Below, in pieces: positions 9,346 to 17,392 of a stretch of 64,000 bases of DNA. The position numbers were made by a program, and so were the translations under genes. The notes below the pieces were generated by a model. The model saw only the letters and a program-made list of their open reading frames with translations. It made no database searches and had not been told where the DNA came from. Source of the stretch: Rhodobacteraceae bacterium Alg238-R152 (GTDB taxonomy: Bacteria > Pseudomonadota > Alphaproteobacteria > Rhodobacterales > Rhodobacteraceae). The DNA is taken from NCBI GenBank assembly GCA_900537125.1, contig UNRJ01000005.1:124001-188000 (forward strand), read 5' to 3'. Each line of letters starts with the position of its first letter. Within the stretch, counting starts at the first letter, position 1.

Positions 9346-10221
9346 ATGGATTGGTCCACCCTCCCCTCGCTTGCGGCCCTTCGAGCTTTTGAAGCCGCAG
9401 CCCGTCACCAGAACCTAAGCGCTGCCGCGCGGGAGTTGAACGTGACCCATGCCGCGATTGCCCAACACGTGCGCACATTGGAAGCGGATCTTTCCACCCC
9501 TCTGCTGTTTCGCTCTGGCCGCGGCGTTGCCCTCACGGAAGACGGGCGTCACCTTGCACATCATCTCACCGAAGGATTTGAAACAATCTCTGAGGGCGTC
9601 TCTGCTCTCCAGCGCACCAAAGAAGACCGCCCGCTCAGCGTCAGCGTCACACCATCGTTTGCTGCCAACTGGCTGATGCCGCGCATTGGTGGTTTCTGGC
9701 AGGCTCACCCTGAAGTCTCTCTCAGCATCAATCCCAGCGTGCATTTGATCGACCTGCGTCGCGATGGTTTTGACATGGCGATCCGCTTTGGCAATGGGCA
9801 ATGGCCGGGAGTGTCCGCCGAATTGCTCACCTCTGGCGAATTTTGGGTGGTTGGCGCCCCCAAGCTGCTCAAAAATCCGGAGAATATCAGCCTGTCCGAT
9901 GCTGGTGACTACCCTTGGTTAATGGATCTGCACATGTTGGAGTGGCGACAGGTTGTCGAAGACGCAGGCCTGGATCTGAACACGGTCAACATGACATCAC
10001 TTGAAACCAATGAATTGGTGCTCTCCGCCACAGTGGCCGGCCTCGGCGTTTCTGTGCATCCAAAATCATTGGTTGAGCGGGAAGTAGCCTTTGGTACGCT
10101 TGTGCAGATTTCCAGTCTGCCCCGAACCGACCTTGGCTATCATTTGGTTACGCTCCCGCGCCCGCTCAGCGCCAAGGAACGTGCCTTTCGCAAGTGGCTT
10201 ATGGCAGAGGCCAAAGCCTAG
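9346..10221 (+). CDS. LysR-type transcriptional regulator, GcvA-like
   Basis: 291 residues. N-terminal winged helix (LPSLAALRAFEAAARHQNLSAAARELNVTHAAIAQHVRTLE) with the LPS.LRAFE opening typical of the GcvA subgroup, then a LysR substrate domain from about residue 90 (PLSVSVTPSFAANWLMPRI). GAGG precedes the ATG. Divergent from the 63-residue gene at 9057-9248. The inducer is unknown. Confidence 0.88.
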   Translation: MDWSTLPSLAALRAFEAAARHQNLSAAARELNVTHAAIAQHVRTLEADLSTPLLFRSGRGVALTEDGRHLAHHLTEGFETISEGVSALQRTKEDRPLSVSVTPSFAANWLMPRIGGFWQAHPEVSLSINPSVHLIDLRRDGFDMAIRFGNGQWPGVSAELLTSGEFWVVGAPKLLKNPENISLSDAGDYPWLMDLHMLEWRQVVEDAGLDLNTVNMTSLETNELVLSATVAGLGVSVHPKSLVEREVAFGTLVQISSLPRTDLGYHLVTLPRPLSAKERAFRKWLMAEAKA

Positions 10222-10280
10222 TCTCAAACACCGACACCCGAGCAAATACTCGGGTGCCTCCAAAAATATCGTGCGATGTG

Positions 10281-10565
10281 TTACGCGTTAGGCTTGCTGT
10301 CCAAAAGCGCCTCTTCCAGCATTTTTTCGTCACGCACTTCTTCGATGCGGCGAATACGATCATCACGCTGCTGGTTGTCAAAACGGTACTTCACAACATT
10401 GATCAGGCTGATGGTGAGAAGCACAATACCCATGCCCCAGTAGCCTTTTGTGGACAGCGGCACGTCTGTGGACATCCAAAGGGAAATGCCAAGCAAAATA
10501 TACGCCAGGGCCACACCGGCCATGTTGAGCATTACGATGGTGGAATTGTCATTACGATCGGTCAT
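10281..10565 (-). CDS. YiaA/YiaB-type two-helix membrane protein
   Basis: 94 residues with two hydrophobic helices (about residues 10-30 and 42-60) joined by STDVPLSTKGYWGMGI, and a basic-acidic cytoplasmic tail. The LS.KGY.....L...S pattern between helices fits the YiaAB two-helix domain. It lies 62 bp downstream of pspA on the same strand and may be cotranscribed, placing it in a membrane-stress module. Function unknown. Confidence 0.65.
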   Translation of the reverse strand: MTDRNDNSTIVMLNMAGVALAYILLGISLWMSTDVPLSTKGYWGMGIVLLTISLINVVKYRFDNQQRDDRIRRIEEVRDEKMLEEALLDSKPNA

Positions 10566-10627
10566 TTTGGGTCTCTCTCTTTAATCTATGAGGTGTAAGT
10601 TGAAGGAAGTTTAAGGCGATTTTGCGA

Positions 10628-11305
10628 TCAATTTTCGCCTTTAAGGCGATCAAGCACGGAATTTGCTGTGGCTTTGCTCGGCGCGCCAAACCCCGCGTCC
10701 GCCATCCGGCCAGCAATATCACCGTGGTTCAGGCCGCTATCAATTTCGCGTAGGATTTCCCCCTGTTCAAAGGGATCGTCTCCGCCCATCACCCGTGAAA
10801 TCAACGCCTCAGCTTCTTCAAACGGGCTGTCTCCTGCCAGATGGCGGTTCATGGACCGCTGAATGCCCTGCTCTTTGCGTATGGCGCGGGCGGTCACCGC
10901 GCCCTGCTTCAAATCAATGATGCGGCGATGGGCCGCTTCGACGGATTGGCGCAGCTGCATGATGCGCGCTTCCAATCGTGCTTGAGTTTGTTGGCGCCCC
11001 GCCAATTCATTCTCCAGATCCGCAATCGCTTGCGCTGCTTGCTGCGCCAGATCTTCCCGGCCCTCCGCAAGAGCCTGTTTGGCACGTGCCAGCAGATCCA
11101 CAATGCGGCCTTCCAGCGTCTCAATCTGCCGCTGCTCGCCCCGTTCTCGCTGGATCAAACCAGCCAGGGCCACCTTTGCTGCCTTTAGGTTCGCGCTCGC
11201 CTCGCGAATTTTTTGATCAATCAGCTCAATGGCATAGACGTCACGCACCTGTTCTTCGGCCCGGGCGTTTGCCCCTACAATCAATGTTTTTAAAGTTCCG
11301 AACAT
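10628..11305 (-). CDS. pspA: PspA/IM30 family membrane-stress protein
   Basis: 225 residues from MFGTLKTLIVGANARAEEQV, a start supported by GGAG 6 nt upstream; longer in-frame starts would add 22 residues not found in the family. Almost wholly alpha-helical and coiled-coil (about residues 25-190), the usual length for PspA/Vipp1, which coats and protects stressed inner membrane. No PspF or sigma-54 box is visible. Instead the gene follows a TetR gene, and two 13-bp palindromes sit 53-88 bp upstream of the start. Confidence 0.85.
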   Translation of the reverse strand: MFGTLKTLIVGANARAEEQVRDVYAIELIDQKIREASANLKAAKVALAGLIQRERGEQRQIETLEGRIVDLLARAKQALAEGREDLAQQAAQAIADLENELAGRQQTQARLEARIMQLRQSVEAAHRRIIDLKQGAVTARAIRKEQGIQRSMNRHLAGDSPFEEAEALISRVMGGDDPFEQGEILREIDSGLNHGDIAGRMADAGFGAPSKATANSVLDRLKGEN

Positions 11306-11357
11306 CTGTCGCTCCATTTCTTGAACATCGTTCACAAGTAGAGTGATAGAGCTTTCC

Positions 11358-11393
11358 TGAACGGTGTTCAAGTAAATTATTGAACGCCGTTCA
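11358..11393. promoter_or_regulatory. Paired TGAAC-N3-GTTCA operators upstream of pspA
   Basis: Two 13-bp palindromes, TGAACGGTGTTCA at 11358-11370 and TGAACGCCGTTCA at 11381-11393, start 23 bp apart. The AT-rich spacer between them could hold the pspA -10 region. The same half-sites recur in front of the adjacent tetR gene at 12039-12051. Confidence 0.75.
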
Positions 11394-11425
11394 TATGTTT
11401 TACAAGAGACTGATTTTACTTAGAT

Positions 11426-12025
11426 TTACACCGCGACTTCCGGACCAATTCGGGACAGAACCTGTGCAATCATCATGCGAATATGCTCCGGCGGCACACC
11501 TGAGATGCGATTCTCCAACCCCAGAAGCACGATTCCATGCACCGAGGAGAACATCGCACGGGTCATCAGCCCCAACTCCTCTTCGCCCATTTCCGCATAA
11601 AGCTCCGACAGTGGTGTGCGAATATTGGCAAACAACGCCCCCAACGACGACAGGTACCACTCCGGCACCTCGCCACCCTCTGTCATCTCCACGTCAAACA
11701 ACGCCCGCCACAGTTTCGGATGTTCCGCGGCAAACTCTAGATAAGCATTGGACATAAGAATGAGCCGTTGGCGTGGGCTTTCACCGCCATCATAGGACGC
11801 CGACACAGCCGCGCCGAGTTTCTTGAACGTGCGGCCGTTCACCTCAAGCACCAGATCATGCAGATCGTCAAACACGTTGTATATCGCCCCAACGGCACAC
11901 CCCGCGCCTTTCGCCAACTCCCGCGCCTTAAGCGACGACATGCCACCCGCTGAAATCTGCTCCTCTGCCAGCTCTATCAACTTTAGACGTAACGCCGCGC
12001 GCCGCTCTGCCACCTTGCCTGCCAT
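11426..12025 (-). CDS. TetR-family repressor next to pspA
   Basis: 199 residues from [20 protein letters not shown], preceded by AAGG. The first 60 residues are the TetR helix-turn-helix ([32 protein letters not shown]); the rest is a ligand domain with the [13 protein letters not shown] segment typical of TetR_C_33-like proteins. Same strand as pspA, 120 bp upstream of it. A 13-bp palindrome 14 bp upstream of its start matches two in front of pspA, so it probably represses both itself and pspA-yiaAB. Confidence 0.88.
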   Translation of the reverse strand: MAGKVAERRAALRLKLIELAEEQISAGGMSSLKARELAKGAGCAVGAIYNVFDDLHDLVLEVNGRTFKKLGAAVSASYDGGESPRQRLILMSNAYLEFAAEHPKLWRALFDVEMTEGGEVPEWYLSSLGALFANIRTPLSELYAEMGEEELGLMTRAMFSSVHGIVLLGLENRISGVPPEHIRMMIAQVLSRIGPEVAV

Positions 12026-12038
12026 ATCACCCACCTTA

Positions 12039-12051
12039 TGAACCGCGTTCA
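12039..12051. promoter_or_regulatory. TGAAC-N3-GTTCA operator upstream of tetR
   Basis: TGAACCGCGTTCA sits 14 bp before the repressor's start codon and shares both half-sites with the pair in front of pspA. Confidence 0.7.
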
Positions 12052-12143
12052 TGCCTATCCGCGATGACAGGAAATGCCAAGTCCTCACCTCCACGCCGCA
12101 AAATGTTCTTTCTTTGTTCGACCTCTTCGCCTAGCGTGCGCCC

Positions 12144-13322
12144 ATGAGTTTCCGCATTTCAAACCGTGACGCCCGCCGCCTTTGGCTCTCTCTGCAAGGC
12201 CTATCTAGCACCCCCACCGGTCCCGCCGACCCACGCGCGATTATTCAACAGCTTGGCTTTGTGCAACTGGACAGCATTCAGGTCTTATCGCGCGCGCACC
12301 ACCACATCCTTTGGTCGCGCAACCAAAACTATCGCGAGCCGATGTTGAACAAACTTCTGGCCGAAGACCGCACGGTGTTTGAGCATTTCACCCATGACGC
12401 CAGCGTCTTGCCAATCGAGACCTACCCCTATTGGCAGGCGCAGTTTAACCGGCGCAAATCCCGTATGGATCAGAAAGGCTGGTTCAAAACCGCCCTCGCC
12501 AAAGTCAGCACCGAGGACATCAAGTCCCGCATCGCAGACGAAGGCGCGCTGTCCACTGAAGCCTTTGACACCAAAATCGAAGGCCCCAAAGAAATGTGGT
12601 CCCGCCCACCCCACAAACAGGCCTTGGATTACCTGTGGTACGCCGGAGAGCTGGCAACGTGCTACCGCCACAACTTCAAGAAGTTCTACAACCTGCCAGA
12701 GCGCGTCATTCCCGACGCATTGCGCGAGGCACAGTTTGACCACGCTGATCAGATCAACTGGCTTTGCACCCAAGCGGTCGATCGACTTGGCTTTGCCACC
12801 TCTGGCGACATCAAACGCTTCTGGGAGGCCGTGGATACCGCAGATGTCAAAGACTGGATGGCAAAGACCAATCTGATCGACATCGAGGTGCAAACTGCCA
12901 ACCGCCAATGGCTGCCCATGCAAGCCCCTTCAGACATCGCCCAGCGCTTGGAACAGCTCACAGTTCCCACATCACGCCTGCGCATCCTCAACCCGTTTGA
13001 CCCGGTAATCCGCGACCGCGACCGGCTTTCGCGCCTGTTTGGTTTTGACTACCGCATCGAAATCTTTGTACCCGCTGCCAAACGCCAGTGGGGTTACTAT
13101 GTCTACCCACTTTTGGAAGGGGATCGCTTTGTTGGCCGCCTGGAAGCCAAGGCCAACCGCAAAAAGGGTGAAATCACCGTCACGCAACTTTGGTCTGAGC
13201 CCGGTGTGCGCTGGACCGACGCGCGCGCCACCAAACTGGACGCCGAACTCACCCGTATGGGCCGCTTCATTGGCGCGCCAAGCATCCAATGGGACTGCTC
13301 ACAAACGCCAAAATCCAGTTAA
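12144..13322 (+). CDS. YcaQ/AlkZ-like (AlkX) DNA glycosylase, winged-helix protein
   Basis: 392 residues. Tandem winged-helix protein of the YcaQ family (HTH_42), with the family's QxD catalytic motif visible as Q41-L-D43 in GFVQLDSIQVLSRAHH, and later LNPFDPVIRDRDRLSRLFGFDYRIEIF. Escherichia coli YcaQ (AlkX) unhooks DNA interstrand crosslinks and removes N7-alkyl purines. There is no clear Shine-Dalgarno; TAGCGT ends 6 nt before the ATG, so the mRNA may be leaderless. Confidence 0.82.
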   Translation: MSFRISNRDARRLWLSLQGLSSTPTGPADPRAIIQQLGFVQLDSIQVLSRAHHHILWSRNQNYREPMLNKLLAEDRTVFEHFTHDASVLPIETYPYWQAQFNRRKSRMDQKGWFKTALAKVSTEDIKSRIADEGALSTEAFDTKIEGPKEMWSRPPHKQALDYLWYAGELATCYRHNFKKFYNLPERVIPDALREAQFDHADQINWLCTQAVDRLGFATSGDIKRFWEAVDTADVKDWMAKTNLIDIEVQTANRQWLPMQAPSDIAQRLEQLTVPTSRLRILNPFDPVIRDRDRLSRLFGFDYRIEIFVPAAKRQWGYYVYPLLEGDRFVGRLEAKANRKKGEITVTQLWSEPGVRWTDARATKLDAELTRMGRFIGAPSIQWDCSQTPKSS

Positions 13323-13368
13323 CCAGAGCAACCTTGTGCGCGCATTGCTTGATGGATATTCACCTTGA

Positions 13369-14292
13369 ATGACAACAGTTTCCAATCGCCCACAGTCCCC
13401 AACCCGCAAACTTGAGCGCCATCTCGGCGACTGGATGCGCGCGCGCCTGCCCTTTGCGGTGGCCGAGCTTGTCATGTTCCTTTTGAAAATGGGTTGGGCG
13501 TCGCTGTTTGGCGCTTTGCTGTTGGTGGCTATGATTGTCACCAATCAAATCTGGCAGGACAACTGGCCAATAGCACGCTATGACGCCTTGCTGGCTTATG
13601 CGCTGGCACTGCAAGCGCTCTTCCTCATCCTGCGCATGGAAAGCTGGCGCGAGGCGCGGGTGATCTTACTATTTCACATCACTGGCACCGTGATGGAGAT
13701 CTTTAAGGTGAACGCGGGCAGCTGGGCATACCCTGGCGACGGGCTGATCAAGCTTGCAGGCGTGCCTTTATTTTCCGGCTTCATGTATGCCGCTGTCGGT
13801 TCCTTTATGGCCCGCGCCATCCGGCTCTTTGACATGCGGTTTGCTCCCTATCCGCCGTTCTGGAGCACGATGCTTCTGGCGATTGCGATTTATGTGAACT
13901 TCTTTGCCCACCACTTTCTGCCGGATATCAGGATGGCGCTCTTCGCCATGACAGTTGTGTTGTTCTTACGTACTCGTGTCTGGTTTCACATCGGCGACAC
14001 GTGGTACTGGATGCCACTGACCCTCGCCGCCTTTTTATCCAGCGGGTTCCTCTGGCTTGCCGAAAATGTCGGCACCGCCACAAAGATTTGGTTGTATCAC
14101 GGACAATCTGCCTCCGATTGGGTCAGCCTTTCCAAAATGGGGTCTTGGTATTTGCTGCTCTTTGTGAGCTTCACCACAGTGACTGTGGTGTTTCGCGACG
14201 TGCTCATGCGCTGCGCTTGGAAACCGACGACTAAACCAGCCCCCGCCAGCGCAACACAAGGATCACCAGCACCACAACCACCAACAGGTTGA
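13369..14292 (+). CDS. DUF817 integral membrane protein
   Basis: 307 residues with about eight hydrophobic helices between residues 30 and 275 and a Pro/Ala-rich C-terminal tail. Phrases such as HITGTVMEIFKVNAGSWAYPGDGLIKLAGVPLFSGFMYAAVGSF match the DUF817 (YoaT-like) family. Function unknown. Its 3' end overlaps the convergent gene at 14231-14605 by 62 bp. Confidence 0.82.
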   Translation: MTTVSNRPQSPTRKLERHLGDWMRARLPFAVAELVMFLLKMGWASLFGALLLVAMIVTNQIWQDNWPIARYDALLAYALALQALFLILRMESWREARVILLFHITGTVMEIFKVNAGSWAYPGDGLIKLAGVPLFSGFMYAAVGSFMARAIRLFDMRFAPYPPFWSTMLLAIAIYVNFFAHHFLPDIRMALFAMTVVLFLRTRVWFHIGDTWYWMPLTLAAFLSSGFLWLAENVGTATKIWLYHGQSASDWVSLSKMGSWYLLLFVSFTTVTVVFRDVLMRCAWKPTTKPAPASATQGSPAPQPPTG

Positions 14293-14605
14293 AGCTGAGC
14301 GCTGCCCCTAGGTTGAGCATCGCCCCTTTGCGCCGATCTGTGACATCAATTGCTTCCAAATGTGCGACGATCTCGTCAAAGGCTTTCTTTACGGCGACAG
14401 CATCCACTTGCATCATCAGCTTTGGATGCCCGCCCAACCGCTGCGCAGCAACCAACACCTCGGCCTGGCGATGCAGCCGCGCTGGTACACGTCGCCCAAT
14501 CTTCTTCATCGCCCGGCCCAACGTTTTGGCCCGCACGCCAAATTTTTCTTTGGCCAGTTCCAAAAGTCGCGCCTCTTGGGCCTGAATGTCCTGCATCATC
14601 ATCAT
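14231..14605 (-). CDS. Hypothetical protein with a C-terminal membrane anchor
   Basis: 124 residues. Basic, helical cytoplasmic part followed by one hydrophobic segment near residues 97-118 (LGAALSFNLLVVVVLVILVL) and a short WRGLV tail, so a tail-anchored topology is likely. Four consecutive ATG codons open the frame and no clear ribosome site chooses among them. Overlaps the end of the DUF817 gene tail to tail. No family recognised. Confidence 0.65.
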   Translation of the reverse strand: MMMMQDIQAQEARLLELAKEKFGVRAKTLGRAMKKIGRRVPARLHRQAEVLVAAQRLGGHPKLMMQVDAVAVKKAFDEIVAHLEAIDVTDRRKGAMLNLGAALSFNLLVVVVLVILVLRWRGLV

Positions 14606-14678
14606 GCGCGCACCATAGACTGCGCCCGCACAACACTCAACTCTGGAACCCGCCTGCCCAGCGCGCTATCACACCGCC

Positions 14679-15449
14679 ATGTTGAACCTGATCGAACATG
14701 GCACCGCCTCCGCTGAACCCGACCTTCTCATTGTGCACGGACTGTTTGGCTCCGGCCGCAATTGGGGCGCCATTGCCAAACGGCTGTCCGCCACCCGCCG
14801 CATTCTTTGTGTAGACCAGCGCAACCACGGCCTCAGCCCCTGGTTTGATAGTCATTCTTACGAGGACATGGCGGCTGACCTTGCCGAAGTCATTCAGGCG
14901 CAAGGCAAACCAATGGACGTGCTCGGCCACTCCATGGGGGGCAAGGCTGCTATGCTGCTCGCTCTCATCCGTCCGGAGTTGGTCAATCGCCTGATTGTGG
15001 CTGACATCGCCCCTGTGGCGTATGGCCACGATCAAAACCAAAACATCCAAGCCATGCGCGCCGTGGATCTCACCAAAGTCACCAAACGCTCCGACGCAAC
15101 CGCTCAGCTAGCGCAACATTTGGACGACACCACGCTGCAAACCTTCTTCACCCAATCTCTGGACGTGAAAGAACAACGTTGGCGTCTCAACCTCGATGTG
15201 CTCGATCGCGAGATGCCCAAAATCCTGGACTTCCCGGATGTTGGTGGTCTCTACGGTGGTCCCACACTGTTCTTGTCCGGCGCCACCTCAGATTACGTCA
15301 CCCATGAGCACCGCCCGACAATCCGCGCGAAGTTCCCCAAGGCCCGCTTTGCGAAGATAACTGGCGCAGGCCATTGGCTACACGCGGAAAAACCACGCGA
15401 GTTCATCGCATCCGTGCAGGCCTGGCTCGATTTGGATCAGCGCGCGTAA
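14679..15449 (+). CDS. Alpha/beta hydrolase, YbfF-like esterase
   Basis: 256 residues. Oxyanion motif HGLFGSGRNW, nucleophile elbow GHSMGGK (S85), and a C-terminal GAGHWLH histidine make a complete catalytic triad in an alpha/beta-hydrolase fold of the YbfF acyl-thioesterase/esterase type. No Shine-Dalgarno is seen; TATCAC ends 6 nt before the ATG, again consistent with a leaderless message. The 3' end overlaps a small convergent gene by 13 bp. Confidence 0.85.
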   Translation: MLNLIEHGTASAEPDLLIVHGLFGSGRNWGAIAKRLSATRRILCVDQRNHGLSPWFDSHSYEDMAADLAEVIQAQGKPMDVLGHSMGGKAAMLLALIRPELVNRLIVADIAPVAYGHDQNQNIQAMRAVDLTKVTKRSDATAQLAQHLDDTTLQTFFTQSLDVKEQRWRLNLDVLDREMPKILDFPDVGGLYGGPTLFLSGATSDYVTHEHRPTIRAKFPKARFAKITGAGHWLHAEKPREFIASVQAWLDLDQRA

Positions 15450-15619
15450 AGCGCCTGCGCCACTTTCCAGCTCACCGGGAAACCAATCAAAAAGCCGGCC
15501 AGCGCAATAAGAAACAACCCCATTCCGGTGTTCACGCCAGTCACCAGCGCCGCGATCACGCCAACCCCGGCCAAAGTGGACCCGATAAACAGGTGTAAAA
15601 TTGATGCCAAGCGCAGCAT
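15437..15619 (-). CDS. Small two-helix membrane protein
   Basis: 60 residues, almost wholly two transmembrane helices (about 5-27 and 33-55) ending PVSWKVAQALYAR. AAGGAG lies 7 nt before the ATG, so translation is credible. Proteins of this length and pattern in roseobacters are often labelled 'CTP synthetase' in databases, which the sequence does not support. An FNR-like half-perfect site lies 57 bp upstream. Confidence 0.72.
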   Translation of the reverse strand: MLRLASILHLFIGSTLAGVGVIAALVTGVNTGMGLFLIALAGFLIGFPVSWKVAQALYAR

Positions 15620-15675
15620 GGGTCGTCTCCTTCAGTTTCTGAGCACAGCTTTGACAAAGATTCGCACCATCAGCT

Positions 15676-15689
15676 TTGATTTGGATCAG
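15676..15689. promoter_or_regulatory. Possible FNR/FnrL-type site
   Basis: TTGATTTGGATCAG matches the TTGAT-N4-ATCAA consensus in 9 of 10 fixed positions. It lies 57 bp upstream of the small membrane protein gene at 15437-15619. Confidence 0.35.
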
Positions 15690-15710
15690 CCCTCGGTCAC
15701 ATGTGCCGCG

Positions 15711-16454
15711 TCATTGAGCCATCAATTGCATCACCACAGCGCCGTCCGCATCAAGCAACACCGTGTATCCGTCGCGCACGCCAAACGCGGTCACGTTCGA
15801 CACGGCTTTGAAGAAGTCGATTTCCTGCTGCCCAAGCGCATCTGGACAAGCCATTCGCGTTGTGGCCAGTGGACCAAACTCTAGCCTGCTGCCTCGTTCG
15901 GTATAGCTGCCTGTAAAGCGGTTACACCCGCTGGTGCCGCTAACCCGACCATCTCGATCAAAATCCAGCTCCGGAACTTTTGCGCTCTGCACCTCTGCCC
16001 CGTTCATCCGGACAACCAACCAATGGCTGTCACTCAAGGTAACTTCAGATCTCTCAACCATGCGCTCCACCAAAACGTCTACGGTGTCCGGCGCATCACC
16101 GGTCAAAGCTGGAAAACTTTGCGTGCTGCGCCACAATACATCCTCGCCAACCCGGATCACCGCCCGCACCGAATACTGGCCACGATCTTCGACCATTGCA
16201 TCGTCATAGCTGAGTTGAAACGCCACTGGCACCTGCCCGGTGGGCTTCAGCGTCTGACTGGCCAACACGGTGGACTTCACGTCCATTTTGCTGACGTCTT
16301 CCAAGGTGACTTCCACCATCGCCTCCGGTGGCAACGCAATCTTTTCCCGATAGAGAACAGACCCATGCAGCTCTTGAAAATCGGCCATTGCGCTTCCGGC
16401 ACCGAGGCACACCGCCAACACAATGCCAGCGCTCAAACTCTTGGATCTCTTCAT
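15711..16454 (-). CDS. Secreted YbaY/META-domain protein
   Basis: 247 residues from MKRSKSLSAG, with a clean signal peptide cleaved after GAGSAMA. Residues about 20-120 look like the YbaY (lipoprotein/secretin-pilotin-like) domain: LHGSVLYREKIALPPEAMVEVTLEDVS. Residues about 140-245 are a META/HslJ domain with GTSGCNRFTGSY and RMACPD. HslJ proteins are linked to antibiotic and stress tolerance at the envelope. There is no lipobox, so it should be a soluble periplasmic protein. Confidence 0.82.
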   Translation of the reverse strand: MKRSKSLSAGIVLAVCLGAGSAMADFQELHGSVLYREKIALPPEAMVEVTLEDVSKMDVKSTVLASQTLKPTGQVPVAFQLSYDDAMVEDRGQYSVRAVIRVGEDVLWRSTQSFPALTGDAPDTVDVLVERMVERSEVTLSDSHWLVVRMNGAEVQSAKVPELDFDRDGRVSGTSGCNRFTGSYTERGSRLEFGPLATTRMACPDALGQQEIDFFKAVSNVTAFGVRDGYTVLLDADGAVVMQLMAQ

Positions 16455-16618
16455 TGTACTCACCATGTTTCTGTTCTCGAATTTGCAGCCCATGCTGCAT
16501 ACTTCTACCTAAGCGGGCAGCCTAGTCTCACCAAGGGGGAAACATCGCTTCGGCAACTCCCCGCCAAAACGCAGATCCCAAAAGAAGGTCTCCCAGAAGA
16601 TTAAGACCTTTGGCCCCC

Positions 16619-16646
16619 TTGGCCTACATGCCTGCTCTGCTAGTCT
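16619..16646 (+). promoter_or_regulatory. Candidate promoter for the response regulator gene
   Basis: TTGGCC and TAGTCT separated by 16 bp. The -10-like box ends 6 nt before the ATG at 16653, so transcription would begin at or near the start codon (leaderless). Confidence 0.45.
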
Positions 16647-16652
16647 GCCTTT

Positions 16653-17339
16653 ATGTCTAGCGATACTATATCCCCAATATTGAAACGGTTTTCCCACGCG
16701 CTTGTGGTAGATGACCACCCGCTGTTCTGTGATGCTCTGGTTATGACCTTGCAGGCAATTGCGCCCCTGACCAATGTGGCAACAGCGCCTTGTTTGGCCG
16801 ACGCGCTGGTATGCCTCGAGAAAGGCCCGCAACCCGATTTGGTGGTTTTGGATCTAAATTTGCCGGACGTAGACGGGTTTGAGGGGCTCCTGGGCCTACG
16901 CAAAGTCACCACTGCCAAAGTGCTTGTGGTCTCCTCGATGGCCGACACGCGTATCATCAACGCCGCCCTGAATGCCGGGGCCTCAGGTTTTGTCCCAAAG
17001 CATAGCCAGCGCGACATGTTTCGTCGCGCTCTGGAAGCCCTTGCAGAAGATCGCAGCTTTGTCCCCGAAGACCACGTGCCCGCTTGCGACGAAGACAAAA
17101 CAGGTCACGATGCCGTCGCCCGCCTGGCCAGCCTGACCACCCAGCAAGCCCGCATCCTCGACCTGATCTGCGAAGGTAAACTTAACAAGCAAATCGCCTA
17201 TGAACTGTCCATTGCCGAGACCACCGTGAAGGCCCACGTCACAGCCATTATGCGCAAACTTGGGGTGCACTCCCGTACGCAAGCCGTTCTCGTAGCCAAA
17301 GAAACCAGTTTTGAGGGGCACTTGCGCAGCGGCGGATAG
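16653..17339 (+). CDS. LuxR/NarL-type response regulator
   Basis: 228 residues. Receiver domain at about 15-130 with D20-D21 acidic pair, phospho-acceptor D67 (VVLDLNLPD), and SS and K of the signalling face. NarL/FixJ helix-turn-helix at about 155-215 (LTTQQARILDLICEGKLNKQIAYELSIAETTVKAHVTAIMRKLGV). It opens the cluster with the FIST protein and hybrid kinase and is likely the kinase's output. No Shine-Dalgarno; see promoter. Confidence 0.92.
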   Translation: MSSDTISPILKRFSHALVVDDHPLFCDALVMTLQAIAPLTNVATAPCLADALVCLEKGPQPDLVVLDLNLPDVDGFEGLLGLRKVTTAKVLVVSSMADTRIINAALNAGASGFVPKHSQRDMFRRALEALAEDRSFVPEDHVPACDEDKTGHDAVARLASLTTQQARILDLICEGKLNKQIAYELSIAETTVKAHVTAIMRKLGVHSRTQAVLVAKETSFEGHLRSGG

Positions 17340-17351
17340 GCAGCCTAGTCT
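17322..17351 (+). promoter_or_regulatory. Candidate promoter for the FIST-kinase genes
   Basis: TTGCGC, 18 bp, TAGTCT. The 13-base string GGCAGCCTAGTCT at 17339-17351 is repeated exactly at 16516-16528, upstream of the response regulator gene. Confidence 0.4.
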
Positions 17352-17392
17352 ACTACGGGCAGTTCGAGGAGAACTGCAGGAGGACCGCCAGC

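Noticed and set aside
15437-15619. CTP synthetase
   Set aside because: This label is common for such 60-residue roseobacter proteins, but the sequence is just two membrane helices with no synthetase motif.
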